DNA of 58,295 bases from the IMG/VR virus record IMGVR_UViG_3300009428_000009, positions 1-58,295 of that record. The stretch is one strand, 5' to 3'. Shown here in pieces: positions 18,118-25,538 of the stretch. The notes under the pieces were generated by a model. The model made no database searches. It saw only the letters and a list, made by a program, of their open reading frames with translations, and was not told where the DNA came from. The position numbers were made by a program, and so were the translations under genes. Within the stretch, counting starts at the first letter, position 1, and every line of letters begins with the position of its first letter. The DNA comes from a virus.

Positions 18118-19892
18118 TGGTTTTACCGTACCATGGTCCTATATCATTAGATGATATAGAGAATGAGTTTGGTGGGACGAATGCTCAAGGATTATTCGAA
18201 TATTATCGAGGTGGATCATTGGGGGGAAACTTTGTACCAAATAATATAACTACAAAAAATATCCCAGCCGGCAGCGCTGGCACTACTATTAGTCTGTTTG
18301 ATTTTTATGGAGCAGCAAATAGTGTTACAGGAAATCCAATTGCTGCAACCATTTATATGACAGGTACTAGGTCTGTTAGATCCCTAACAAGTGAATCTAA
18401 AGGTGCAACAAAAACTTATTACTTTGGAAAAGATTTCGGCACTGGCGGAATTCCTTGGAGTACTGATATGGATGTATATGATGGAGGTACATGGGGATTT
18501 TATGCGTTAAGTGCCGGCGGCGGTGGTAGTTTAAGTGAGAGAACTACTAACTACCAAGGTCAGCAATGGCTCATGGGCGGTAGTGGCGGTGGTGGAGGCT
18601 CATGTTTGTTGACTACTCACGGCATCCCTTTTGATAAAAATAGACAATATAAGATTGAAATTGGATCACCAGGTTATGCCGGCGGTTCTTACCACAATGG
18701 TGCCACCACATTGGGCGGTGGCGCAGGTGGACCCATTATAATTAGTAGTTCTTCTGGCGTAACTGGAGACGATCATGTAGACAATATTATAGCTAAAGTA
18801 AACGGCGGTGGTGGGGGTGGATCAGATTTCTATTATGTCCCACCCAGCACAGCGATGCAGACGCTAATTTATGGCGGTGCTGGTGGCACTATCCCTGTTC
18901 AACCAAGCAACTCATTTATTGGAATAGGTGGCACTGGTGGAGAAGGTGTAACAGTACTCAGACCTACTACAGCGGCAGCTTTCGGCGGTGGCGGTGGCGG
19001 CGCAGGCGGCTTCGACGCGACAGGAGTAAATCAAGCAGATGGAGGTGACGGCGGTACAAATGGTGGCTCTGGAAGCCAAGGCAATTTTGGCGGCGCAGGC
19101 GGTGGTGCATCTGAAGCAACATTTAGTACATATAACGGTGAATACACGTGGTACACTACGTTTGGCGGTTCATTTAATTCGCCTGGCGGATATAATAGTG
19201 GTGGAAGTAGTATTTTACCATTACTATCTGGCAATGGCGAATCTTGGCGACGAGTCATATATGATGGAACTAATCCCCCATTTGTAGACCCATATCCACC
19301 TTTTAGCAATAACAATAACAATGCTTTTTGGAGCAAACATTCTGGCGTTGGGTATCAGGGCGGATCAGTTACATCTTTTCCGTCGGCATCACACAGCTCT
19401 GGTCCCCCAACTTATTCTTCAAGTGCCGATGAGTTAAAGTTTGAAAATAGTGCTAAATACAGACACTACCAAAAAAGCTCAAGTAGAAGAAATTATCCCC
19501 AAAATTGGTTTAGTAAATTTTTTCTAACTGGACAGTACACTAACGAAAATCTAACTCCACTGACTGGTGGTAGAGATTCTAGAGGTGTAGCGGGCACAAA
19601 CGCAGGTAATAACTCTATGGGCGGTGGTGGAGTGTATGGAGGATTTTCTGGAGCAGATCATAGAACCTACTTAAATAGTATCACAGCGGATACTAGCGGC
19701 AACCGTTTTAATGCATTTGGCTGTGGTGGTGGTGCGGCAAGTAACTATTTTTTAAGTGGTGGCAACAATATAGGAACTGAGCAGCCGGGTATGCCTGGAG
19801 GTCCAGCAATGGTTGTAATATGGTTTTCAACAAATTCAACTGGTACAGGTGGTTTCAAGAAATTGCCATATAATGAAGGTACACCAATATAA
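18117..19892 (+). CDS. Glycine-rich tail adhesin-like protein
   Basis: The 591-residue protein has a short N-terminal domain 'PISLDDIENEFGG...ISLFDFYGA', typical of a family attached to marine T4-like fibres. A long Gly-rich region follows ('GGSGGGGGS', 'GGGGGGSDFYY', 'GGGGGGAGGF', 'GGAGGGAS'). Runs of Gly-Gly-Gly spaced by polar residues recall the polyglycine-II sandwich of the T-even gp38 tip adhesins, where variable loops between Gly motifs bind the receptor. Placement right after the S74 fibre fits a tip adhesin or fibre-tip protein. The Gly-rich fold assignment is an inference. There is no signal peptide and no catalytic motif. Confidence 0.7.
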   Translation: MVLPYHGPISLDDIENEFGGTNAQGLFEYYRGGSLGGNFVPNNITTKNIPAGSAGTTISLFDFYGAANSVTGNPIAATIYMTGTRSVRSLTSESKGATKTYYFGKDFGTGGIPWSTDMDVYDGGTWGFYALSAGGGGSLSERTTNYQGQQWLMGGSGGGGGSCLLTTHGIPFDKNRQYKIEIGSPGYAGGSYHNGATTLGGGAGGPIIISSSSGVTGDDHVDNIIAKVNGGGGGGSDFYYVPPSTAMQTLIYGGAGGTIPVQPSNSFIGIGGTGGEGVTVLRPTTAAAFGGGGGGAGGFDATGVNQADGGDGGTNGGSGSQGNFGGAGGGASEATFSTYNGEYTWYTTFGGSFNSPGGYNSGGSSILPLLSGNGESWRRVIYDGTNPPFVDPYPPFSNNNNNAFWSKHSGVGYQGGSVTSFPSASHSSGPPTYSSSADELKFENSAKYRHYQKSSSRRNYPQNWFSKFFLTGQYTNENLTPLTGGRDSRGVAGTNAGNNSMGGGGVYGGFSGADHRTYLNSITADTSGNRFNAFGCGGGAASNYFLSGGNNIGTEQPGMPGGPAMVVIWFSTNSTGTGGFKKLPYNEGTPI

Positions 19893-19912
19893 AAAGTCAA
19901 AAAATAACTTTG

Positions 19913-19920
19913 TATAAATA
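19913..19920 (+). promoter_or_regulatory. T4-type late promoter box, prohead operon
   Basis: Exact TATAAATA in the 54-nt gap before the prohead core genes. Predicted start near 19926, just upstream of the 'AAGGAGAA' ribosome site of the first core gene. It should drive the core, protease, scaffold and capsid genes up to the terminators after gp23. Confidence 0.87.
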
Positions 19921-19946
19921 ACAGTGTAACAAGGAGAAGAATTGAA

Positions 19947-20228
19947 ATGGATGATGAATTAGATATTGATGTAGATGATATTGACATTAATGTAGACGAT
20001 ATTAATGTAGACGATATAGAGATGAAAGATATTAGTGACGAGGATTTGATGGACGACGATGAGCCTACGAATCCTGTAGAAGATATGATTGATGCAATTG
20101 CAAGCGATGAATTTAATTCGGCTGAGACATTATTTCAAGATGTATTGGGTAGTAAACTTAGCGATGAATTAGAAATGCAAAGAATTAATATCGGCAGTAA
20201 TATGTTTGCTACTGCCGAAGCAGAATGA
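19947..20228 (+). CDS. 67: Acidic prohead core protein, gp67-like
   Basis: A 93-residue, extremely acidic protein in the position of T4 gene 67, whose product is a minor prohead core protein cut to small peptides during maturation. The N-terminal half is a tandem of 'D-[DI]-x-[VI]-D-D-I' units produced by a near-repetitive DNA tract. The C-terminal half 'PVEDMIDAIASDEFNSAETLFQDVLGSKL' (key residues NPVED, SAETLFQ, LGSKL) is typical of the marine gp67 family. 'AAGGAGAAGAATTGAA' precedes the ATG. Confidence 0.75.
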   Translation: MDDELDIDVDDIDINVDDINVDDIEMKDISDEDLMDDDEPTNPVEDMIDAIASDEFNSAETLFQDVLGSKLSDELEMQRINIGSNMFATAEAE

Positions 20229-20238
20229 AAGAATACAA

Positions 20239-20442
20239 ATGAAAACTTTTAATGAACTAAAAGAATCGTTGTTGACTGAGAAAAAAGTTAAGGTTGGAGA
20301 TCAAACGATTGTTGTCACTAAAGCTGGTGATCGATTTAAAGCTACTATCGACGGCGAACATTTAGATGATTACGATTCTGAAAAAGATGCTATTAAAATG
20401 GCTAAAGAGTTTATTAAACAATTTTCTAAAGGTAAAGGATAA
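20239..20442 (+). CDS. Small prohead core protein with capsid-targeting N terminus
   Basis: A 67-residue protein between gp67 and the protease, where T4 has the core protein gp68. It starts 'MKTFNELKESLLTE-K'. This resembles the T4 internal-protein capsid-targeting peptide (MKTYQEFI-x-E) and includes a gp21-type cleavage site [L/I]-x-E after residue 14. The mature part 'VKVGDQTIVVTKAGDRFKA' is a small beta domain, followed by 'EKDAIKMAKEFIKQF' as a helix. The ATG at 20239 is preferred over one 33 nt upstream inside gp67 because it begins the tag. The same tag recurs in seven proteins between 34630 and 39969. Confidence 0.72.
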   Translation: MKTFNELKESLLTEKKVKVGDQTIVVTKAGDRFKATIDGEHLDDYDSEKDAIKMAKEFIKQFSKGKG

Positions 20443-20445
20443 GAC

Positions 20446-21093
20446 ATGAAACTAATCGCAGAATATTGTGACCACGATCTATCACTGGTCACTGAAGGTA
20501 AAGGCGAAGCTAAGTCTTATCAAATCGAAGGTGTATTTGCACAAGCTGACCAAAAAAATCGTAACGGTAGAAATTATCCGAAAGCGATTATGGAAAAAGC
20601 TGTAGGCAAATATGTTACAGAACAAGTTTCCAAAGGTCGTGCTGTTGGTGAGTTAAATCACCCCGAAGGCCCGACTATTAATTTGGATAAAGTATCCCAT
20701 CGTATTACGGATCTCAATTTTGAGGGAAATAATGTGATGGGTAAAGCACTTATATTAGATACTCCTATGGGTAAGATTGTTAAAGGTCTGCTAGATGGCG
20801 GTGTTCAACTAGGTGTTTCGACTCGTGGTATGGGAAGTCTGGAAAATCGTAACGGCGTGATGGAAGTTAAAGACGATTTCGTCCTTAGCACTATCGACAT
20901 TGTCCAGGATCCATCTGCACCTAATGCTTTTGTTAATGGAATTATGGAAGGTGTAGAGTGGGTTTGGAATAATGGTCTGATCGAGGCTCAAGACATTGAA
21001 AAAATAGAGACTGAAATAAAAAGAGCACCATCAAGAGCATTGCAAGAAGCGCAAGTTCGTGGGTTTGAAAATTTCCTCTCGTTATTGAAATAA
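20446..21093 (+). CDS. 21: Prohead protease gp21
   Basis: Serine protease that matures the prohead by cutting scaffold, core and capsid proteins after [L/I]-x-E. The 215 residues match T4 gp21 in length and motifs: 'IEGVFAQADQKNRNGRNYPK', then 'GRAVGELNHPEGP' with catalytic His72, then 'GVQLGVSTRGMGSL' with catalytic Ser125. Its own N terminus has 'LSLVTE-G' (residues 13-18), a plausible self-cleavage site of the same consensus. It lies between core and scaffold genes as in T4 and starts 3 nt after the tagged core protein. Confidence 0.95.
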   Translation: MKLIAEYCDHDLSLVTEGKGEAKSYQIEGVFAQADQKNRNGRNYPKAIMEKAVGKYVTEQVSKGRAVGELNHPEGPTINLDKVSHRITDLNFEGNNVMGKALILDTPMGKIVKGLLDGGVQLGVSTRGMGSLENRNGVMEVKDDFVLSTIDIVQDPSAPNAFVNGIMEGVEWVWNNGLIEAQDIEKIETEIKRAPSRALQEAQVRGFENFLSLLK

Positions 21094-21107
21094 AAAAGGA
21101 GTCAAGT

Positions 21108-22208
21108 ATGACTGATCAAGATCAAGAATACGTTGAAGTCCATGATGAGGAAATTGTGGAATCTAACGAAGAACTAGATGTATCGGAGAGCAGCATGGAG
21201 CTGCCAGCCGGTGGATCTGAAGATGCTGGTACCGGAGGCCCCGCTGATCCAGCAAAAGCCGCTGGTGATACTAGCAATGTAAAAAAAGCATCACCCCCGA
21301 AAACTAAAGCGGGTATGATCAATGCAATGAGCCAAAAAATGTCAGAGCTTAACAAAGTTAAGTTGATGGCGGCTTATTCAAGCATGATGGGCGAAGAAAT
21401 TGAAGTAAGTGACGAGGAAGAAGTGATGGTAGAAGATACTACCGAAGCTGATCTCGAAGCACTGATTTCAAGCGATGAGTCACTATCAGAAGATTTTAAA
21501 GATAAAGCTGGCACTATTTTTGAAGCCGCATTGAACCTTCGGGTTGAATCAAAAGTTCAAGAATTGGAAGAAGCATTTAGCAATAGAATCGAAAGCCTCG
21601 AAGAGCAATACGCCGACGAGACTTCGGAAGCAATTGTGGAAGCCAAAAGCGAATTGGTAGACAAAATTGATTCTTATCTTAACTATGTAGTCGAACAATG
21701 GGTAGAAGAAAACCGTCTCGCTGTTGAGACTGGTATTCGGAATGAAATTTCAGAAGGATTTATGAGCAAGTTGAAAGACCTGTTTACTGAGTCATATATC
21801 GAAGTTCCAGAATCCAAAGTTGATCTAGTTGACCAGCTTGCAGAGGAAGTCCAAGAACTTGAGACTCGCCTAAACAAGCAAACAGCTACTAATATGGAAA
21901 TGAATGAGCATGTAAAAGACCTACAGCGCCTCGCGATAATTCGTGAAGCTTCTAAGGATCTTGCAGATACTCAAGCAACCAAATTAGAAAAACTAGCAGA
22001 AGGAATCGAATTTGAGGACGTTGAGTCGTTTCTCTTTAAAGTCGAAACCATCAAGGAATCATATTTTTCAAATAAATCAGATGTAGAAACACATGCTGAT
22101 CTAGTTGAAGAAACAATGATTACTGAAGAAAGCGAAGAAACAGAAGCGCCTGTTGATGTTTCCTCTAGCATGGCACATTATGTTGCCGCACTTAAAAATA
22201 ATACCTAG
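21108..22208 (+). CDS. 22: Prohead scaffold protein gp22
   Basis: Major core/scaffold protein around which the capsid assembles before it is degraded by gp21. The 366 residues are highly acidic. After a low-complexity N terminus, 'AGMINAMSQKMSELNKVKLM' (key residues AGMIN, MSELNK) is the signature of the marine gp22 family. A long predicted coiled coil follows, with 'LEEAFSNRIESLEEQYADE' and 'VDLVDQLAEEVQELETRL'. Several [L/I]-x-E sites are available for proteolysis. 'AAAGGAGTCAAGT' precedes the ATG. Base composition is richer in C/G at third positions than the fibre genes, as in the adjacent capsid gene. Confidence 0.92.
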   Translation: MTDQDQEYVEVHDEEIVESNEELDVSESSMELPAGGSEDAGTGGPADPAKAAGDTSNVKKASPPKTKAGMINAMSQKMSELNKVKLMAAYSSMMGEEIEVSDEEEVMVEDTTEADLEALISSDESLSEDFKDKAGTIFEAALNLRVESKVQELEEAFSNRIESLEEQYADETSEAIVEAKSELVDKIDSYLNYVVEQWVEENRLAVETGIRNEISEGFMSKLKDLFTESYIEVPESKVDLVDQLAEEVQELETRLNKQTATNMEMNEHVKDLQRLAIIREASKDLADTQATKLEKLAEGIEFEDVESFLFKVETIKESYFSNKSDVETHADLVEETMITEESEETEAPVDVSSSMAHYVAALKNNT

Positions 22209-22219
22209 GAGTTATTAAA

Positions 22220-23569
22220 ATGCAAACAACTAACTACAATACACTTATTGAAAAGTGGGCACCAGTTCTGAATGAAGAATCTGCTGGCGCAATTCAAGAC
22301 AAGCACCGCAAGTCGGTAACTGCTGTTGTTCTTGAGAACCAAGAAAAAGCTCTCATGGAGCAGCGCACACAATACCAAGGTTTTGGTGGACTGACTGAAG
22401 CAGCTCCAGCAAACAACACTGGTAACGTACAAAATTGGGACCCAGTTCTGATTTCGTTGGTTCGTCGTGCTATGCCTAACATGATGGCATATGACGTATG
22501 TGGTGTTCAGCCAATGACTGGTCCAACTGGACTGATCTTTGCAATGAAATCTACCTACAAAACTACTCGCGCTGGTGCAACTAGCGGCAATGAAGCACTG
22601 CATAGCGAAGCCGTCACTGGCTTCTCAGGCGATTCCGCTACAACTAACATTGTAGATGGTTCTGGTCTTGCTGGTGTTGCTGATGCTAACGCAGACTCAA
22701 CTATCGACGATAACCGTAATAGTGCAGCTCCTGCAGGCGGCATGACTAAAGTTGAAGGCGAAGGACTGGGCACATCCGGCGCAAGCGCATGGGCAGAAAT
22801 GGGTTTCACCATTGATCGTGCAGACGTATCAGCCAAAACACGCGCATTGAAAGCAGAATATTCGCTTGAACTCGCACAAGACTTGAAAGCTATCCACGGT
22901 CTGGACGCTGAAAGTGAACTGGCTAACATTCTTTCGACTGAAATCCTCGCGGAAATCAATCGTGAAGTTATCCGCACAATCAACAGCCAAGCTAAAACTG
23001 GCGCAAGTCAAGCTAACACCCTTCTTAACGGTGTGTTTGATCTGCAAACAGATGCAGACGGTCGTTGGAGTGTTGAAAAGTTCAAAGGTCTGATGGTACA
23101 AATCGAGCGCGAAGCAAACGCAATCGCAAAAGATACTCGCCGCGGTCGTGGTAACTTTATCATCACTTCTTCGGACGTTGCGTCATGCTTGGCTGCAACC
23201 GGAATGCTAGACTATGCTCCAGCAATCTCTGCCAACTTGAACGTAGATGATACAGGAAACACTTTTGCTGGTGTTCTTAACGGTCGTACAAAAGTATATG
23301 TTGATCCATATGCAACTGTTGACTACATCACATGTGGCTATAAAGGTACAAATGCATACGATGCTGGTATCTTCTATTGCCCATACGTACCTCTCACAAT
23401 GGTTCGCGCTGTTGCTGAGGATAGCTTTCAACCAAAAATCGGCTTTAAGACCCGCTACGGCATGGTTTCGAATCCTTTTGTTGGTCCAACAGCTTCTGAC
23501 GGTCTTGCAAACGCTAAGACTAATCAGTATTACAGAATCTTCAGAGTTGACAACATTCTGGGTGCATAA
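22220..23569 (+). CDS. 23: Major capsid protein gp23
   Basis: Main HK97-fold subunit of the head. It begins 'LIEKWAPVLNEESAGAI', then 'ENQEKALMEQRTQYQGFG' and the cleavage site 'GGLTE-A' after Glu60; T4 gp23 is cut after 'LTE' at residue 65. The mature part has 'LVRRAMPNMMAYDVCGVQPM', 'TGPTGLIFAMKS', 'KAEYSLELAQDLKAIHGLDA' and 'DTRRGRGNFIITSSDVAS'. The length (449) is shorter than in T4 (521) and typical of marine relatives. Codon use is visibly more C/G-ending than elsewhere, consistent with very high expression. Strong hairpin terminators follow directly. Confidence 0.97.
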   Translation: MQTTNYNTLIEKWAPVLNEESAGAIQDKHRKSVTAVVLENQEKALMEQRTQYQGFGGLTEAAPANNTGNVQNWDPVLISLVRRAMPNMMAYDVCGVQPMTGPTGLIFAMKSTYKTTRAGATSGNEALHSEAVTGFSGDSATTNIVDGSGLAGVADANADSTIDDNRNSAAPAGGMTKVEGEGLGTSGASAWAEMGFTIDRADVSAKTRALKAEYSLELAQDLKAIHGLDAESELANILSTEILAEINREVIRTINSQAKTGASQANTLLNGVFDLQTDADGRWSVEKFKGLMVQIEREANAIAKDTRRGRGNFIITSSDVASCLAATGMLDYAPAISANLNVDDTGNTFAGVLNGRTKVYVDPYATVDYITCGYKGTNAYDAGIFYCPYVPLTMVRAVAEDSFQPKIGFKTRYGMVSNPFVGPTASDGLANAKTNQYYRIFRVDNILGA

Positions 23570-23578
23570 GAACAAAAA

Positions 23579-23606
23579 AAAGAGCGCCACACAGAGGGCG
23601 CTCTTT
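23579..23606 (-). terminator. Intrinsic terminator for the minus-strand cassette
   Basis: AAAGAGCGCC and GGCGCTCTTT form a 10-bp stem with an 8-nt loop. Read on the minus strand, the stem is followed by a run of T from the A-tract at 23574-23581, so the uridine tract serves transcripts coming from the two minus-strand genes. On the + strand this hairpin is followed by 'ACTACTACT' and lacks a T-run. Confidence 0.8.
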
Positions 23607-23616
23607 ACTACTACTC

Positions 23617-23647
23617 AAAGACAGTGTTTCGGCACTGTCTTTTTTTT
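23617..23647 (+). terminator. Intrinsic terminator after gp23
   Basis: AAAGACAGTG and CACTGTCTTT form a 10-bp stem around TTTCGG (a T-G pair could close a TTCG tetraloop), followed by eight T. This is a strong rho-independent terminator for the capsid operon. The T-run reaches into the stop codon of the converging minus-strand gene. Confidence 0.92.
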
Positions 23648-23855
23648 AATCTAAAATGCAATTCCATTGTTCATTCACATAGAACGCTTTTAATGTATTA
23701 TCTTTGCCGAATGGCGAGATAATTTCGCATACTGGAGGATTAGTATCATCTTCCCGCACATCATATCGCATACTCATAGAACCTTCTACAATTTCACAAT
23801 CGTGGTGTGATGGCTGAACCATCGATCCTACAAACCTAACTGTTACGACTTGCAT
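23646..23855 (-). CDS. Hypothetical protein, minus-strand cassette gene 2 (69 aa)
   Basis: Not recognised. The chosen start is the Met of 'MQVVTVRFVGSMVQPSHHD'. It has 'GAGGAG' seven nt upstream and overlaps the stop of the preceding minus-strand gene in a TAATG junction. A longer frame starting 51 nt upstream has no ribosome site and lies inside the other gene. The protein is small, probably beta-rich ('QVVTVRFVG', 'CEIISPFG'), and ends 'FYVNEQWNCILD'. It has no membrane segment. It is transcribed opposite to all neighbours from the promoter at 24245-24273. Confidence 0.65.
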   Translation of the reverse strand: MQVVTVRFVGSMVQPSHHDCEIVEGSMSMRYDVREDDTNPPVCEIISPFGKDNTLKAFYVNEQWNCILD

Positions 23856-24208
23856 TATAAAACTCCTCTTTTCATTTTCCAATTTTGGATTGTTTTGTAG
23901 TACCAATCTTCATTTTTATTCCGAAGAATTTGAAGTGGGGAACTATCTAAACCTTCTTCATTTCTTGCATCAACATATTCTTCAACAGTAAAAGACTTTA
24001 ACAATTCTGCTACAAATTTTGCTTTTGTGAATGGACCACTATGCTTGAAACGAGCGATGAATAGGTCTTTGCTTTTGCCGACAAGTGACGGATGAACATT
24101 TACGCCGTTTTTACTGACAACAGGCCAAACGGGACGATCTGTATAATCTCCAGTGTAGTGCAAATAACCACCGTGGTATGTGAAGTCTTTTTTGTTGAAC
24201 TTAGTCAT
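23855..24208 (-). CDS. Hypothetical protein, minus-strand cassette gene 1 (117 aa)
   Basis: Not recognised. The 117-residue soluble, basic and aromatic-rich protein begins 'MTKFNKKDFTYHGGYLHYTG' and contains 'GVNVHPSLVGKSKDLFIARF', a central helix 'KAKFVAELLKSF' and a C-terminal basic helix ending 'WKMKRGVL'. It is the first gene of the only minus-strand unit here. Its 3' end supplies the ribosome site of the next gene. Its place between capsid and tail genes, with its own sigma70-type promoter, suggests a host-takeover or accessory cassette expressed early; this is inference from layout only. Confidence 0.7.
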   Translation of the reverse strand: MTKFNKKDFTYHGGYLHYTGDYTDRPVWPVVSKNGVNVHPSLVGKSKDLFIARFKHSGPFTKAKFVAELLKSFTVEEYVDARNEEGLDSSPLQILRNKNEDWYYKTIQNWKMKRGVL

Positions 24209-24244
24209 TTGTGAACCCTTTCAAGTGATTCTGTTTCTATAACT

Positions 24245-24273
24245 AATGTAACATAATAGCTTTGTAATGTCAA
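24245..24273 (-). promoter_or_regulatory. Sigma70-type promoter for the minus-strand cassette
   Basis: On the minus strand: TTGACA (24273-24268), 17-bp spacer, TACATT (24250-24245). The first gene starts about 37 nt downstream of the -10. It lies back-to-back with the + strand late box at 24286. Confidence 0.7.
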
Positions 24274-24285
24274 GCTTTATTTTTA

Positions 24286-24293
24286 TATAAATA
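24286..24293 (+). promoter_or_regulatory. T4-type late promoter box, tube-fold gene
   Basis: Exact TATAAATA preceded by a T-rich stretch; predicted start near 24299, about 27 nt before the ATG at 24326. Confidence 0.82.
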
Positions 24294-24325
24294 GAGATAT
24301 AATTAGATCGAATCGGATATATCTT

Positions 24326-24823
24326 ATGTCAGCATTAACACAAAATATGAACTATCTTCAACCCACAAACTTTAAGGTTGTGATAGATCACTCTAAATTT
24401 GGGAACTTAGAATTTTTTGCACAAAGATTAATTCATCCCGGAGTTTCGATCAATTCCCCGTCCGTTCCATTTAAGAGAATACAAACGATAACTTTACCTG
24501 GCGATACTCTCACATTTGAAGATTTGTCGATGGATATTTTAGTAGATGAAAATCTAAATACTTATATTGAAGTATTTAATCTGATTCAAAATATGGTAAC
24601 AGAAAAATACGAAAGTCCTATGTCAAAAAGTTCTAAGAACGGTTCAGCCATGGATATTACAGTGACGATTACTAGTAGCCATAATAATGTGGTAAAAACA
24701 ATTCGATATATCGATTGTGTCGCTACATCAATAGGAACAATTTTGTTAGAAGCCACATCCGAAACATCGCCTGTTATCACGTTTCCTGTTACGTTTAGAG
24801 TCGGCTACTATGAGATAAAATAG
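24326..24823 (+). CDS. Tail tube-fold protein (gp19/gp54-like)
   Basis: A 165-residue protein with the tube fold pattern: 'NFKVVIDHSKFGNLEFFAQR', then 'LIHPGVSINSPSVPF', 'LPGDTLTFEDLSMDILVDE', the helix 'IEVFNLIQNM' and the closing strand 'VITFPVTFRVGYYEI'. It resembles gp19 but is clearly diverged from the tube subunit at 11193. The likely role is a tube initiator or baseplate-tube adaptor, as gp54 or gp48 perform in T4; which one cannot be decided from sequence alone. A late promoter precedes it, fitting a virion role although the next genes are recombination genes. Confidence 0.72.
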   Translation: MSALTQNMNYLQPTNFKVVIDHSKFGNLEFFAQRLIHPGVSINSPSVPFKRIQTITLPGDTLTFEDLSMDILVDENLNTYIEVFNLIQNMVTEKYESPMSKSSKNGSAMDITVTITSSHNNVVKTIRYIDCVATSIGTILLEATSETSPVITFPVTFRVGYYEIK

Positions 24824-24861
24824 CACTATATATATTATGAATTTGATTATGGAGACTTGAA

Positions 24862-25308
24862 TTGCTTACACTTGAGACTACGCTAGAAGAATGGCAGAAA
24901 GACTGCCAAATAGACGAAACAAATTTAGTTAGAGCGACAGTAGATATTGCTAAACTGCACTCTAAATATTTGCAGGTTCTCGCTATAAATAAACTTCAAC
25001 TCAAAAAATCTAAGATGAAACAGAATATTCTTTTAAAAGAGAAATGGCTGTACTATAATGGTAAGATGGATCAAGACGCTATTGAGGCACATGGTTGGGA
25101 TTATGATCCGTTTAATGGAGTTAAGGTAATGAAAGGCGATATGAACAAATGGTACGATTCAGATGTGGATATTCAGCGCAGTGAAGAAAAAATAGAATAT
25201 TATAAAACTTTCGTTGAAACACTAACGGAGATTGTTGAAAATTTAAAATGGAAACATCAAAGTATCGGCAACATCATTAAATGGAAACAGTTTGAAGCGG
25301 GAGGCTAA
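24862..25308 (+). CDS. uvsY: Recombination mediator UvsY
   Basis: Loads the UvsX recombinase onto gp32-covered ssDNA. The 148-residue protein (T4 UvsY 137) shows the family pattern: N-terminal 'LEEWQKDCQIDETNL', 'KYLQVLAINKLQLKK', 'LKEKWLYYNGKMDQD', and C-terminal 'WKHQSIGNIIKWKQFEAG' (T4 ends in 'MRAFEAGK'). A TTG start is used, with 'GGAG' seven nt upstream; no in-frame ATG is available nearby. It is followed 2 nt later by a ribbon-helix-helix gene and then UvsW, the T4 order of uvsY and uvsW. Confidence 0.9.
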   Translation: MLTLETTLEEWQKDCQIDETNLVRATVDIAKLHSKYLQVLAINKLQLKKSKMKQNILLKEKWLYYNGKMDQDAIEAHGWDYDPFNGVKVMKGDMNKWYDSDVDIQRSEEKIEYYKTFVETLTEIVENLKWKHQSIGNIIKWKQFEAGG

Positions 25309-25310
25309 AA

Positions 25311-25538
25311 ATGGGCAGCAAACATCCTAAAGTTCCTACTTTCAGTGTTAGAGCAAGGCTCGACGTTGAACTTTTATCAGAAGTTGACTCTTATATCACT
25401 AGATATAGGACTAGAACACAAATTATCGAAGAGGCTTTGAGATTATATCTGCCTGTTCTCGCACAGACAGATAAGAGAAAGAAAATAGAACAAAACGCAA
25501 ATTCATCAAGTTGGAGAGACGGACTATTAGATGATTGA
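25311..25538 (+). CDS. Ribbon-helix-helix DNA-binding protein
   Basis: The 75 residues contain a compact CopG/Arc/MetJ-type fold: a beta strand 'TFSVRARLD', helix A 'VELLSEVDSYITRY', a turn and helix B 'RTQIIEEALRLYLP'. These proteins bind DNA as dimers through the paired strands. A charged tail 'KRKKIEQNA' and 'SSWRDGLLDD' follow. It lies between uvsY and uvsW and overlaps the uvsW start (ATGATTGA). It may regulate this recombination operon or host genes; the target cannot be seen. Confidence 0.75.
   Translation: MGSKHPKVPTFSVRARLDVELLSEVDSYITRYRTRTQIIEEALRLYLPVLAQTDKRKKIEQNANSSSWRDGLLDD

Noticed and set aside
18530-19340. Minus-strand open frames opposite the Gly-rich gene
   Set aside because: They are Pro-rich reverse reads of Gly codons, without ribosome sites or promoters.
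19960-20035. Tandem repeat as a regulatory iteron
   Set aside because: The near-repeats encode the acidic D-D-I tract of the gp67-like protein and are explained by coding.
22205-23590. Several minus-strand open frames opposite gp23
   Set aside because: They are Ser/Cys-rich shadows created by the codon bias of the capsid gene.
24984-24991. Exact TATAAATA inside uvsY
   Set aside because: It lies in the middle of a coding region with no gene start suitably downstream; likely chance in an AT-rich genome.
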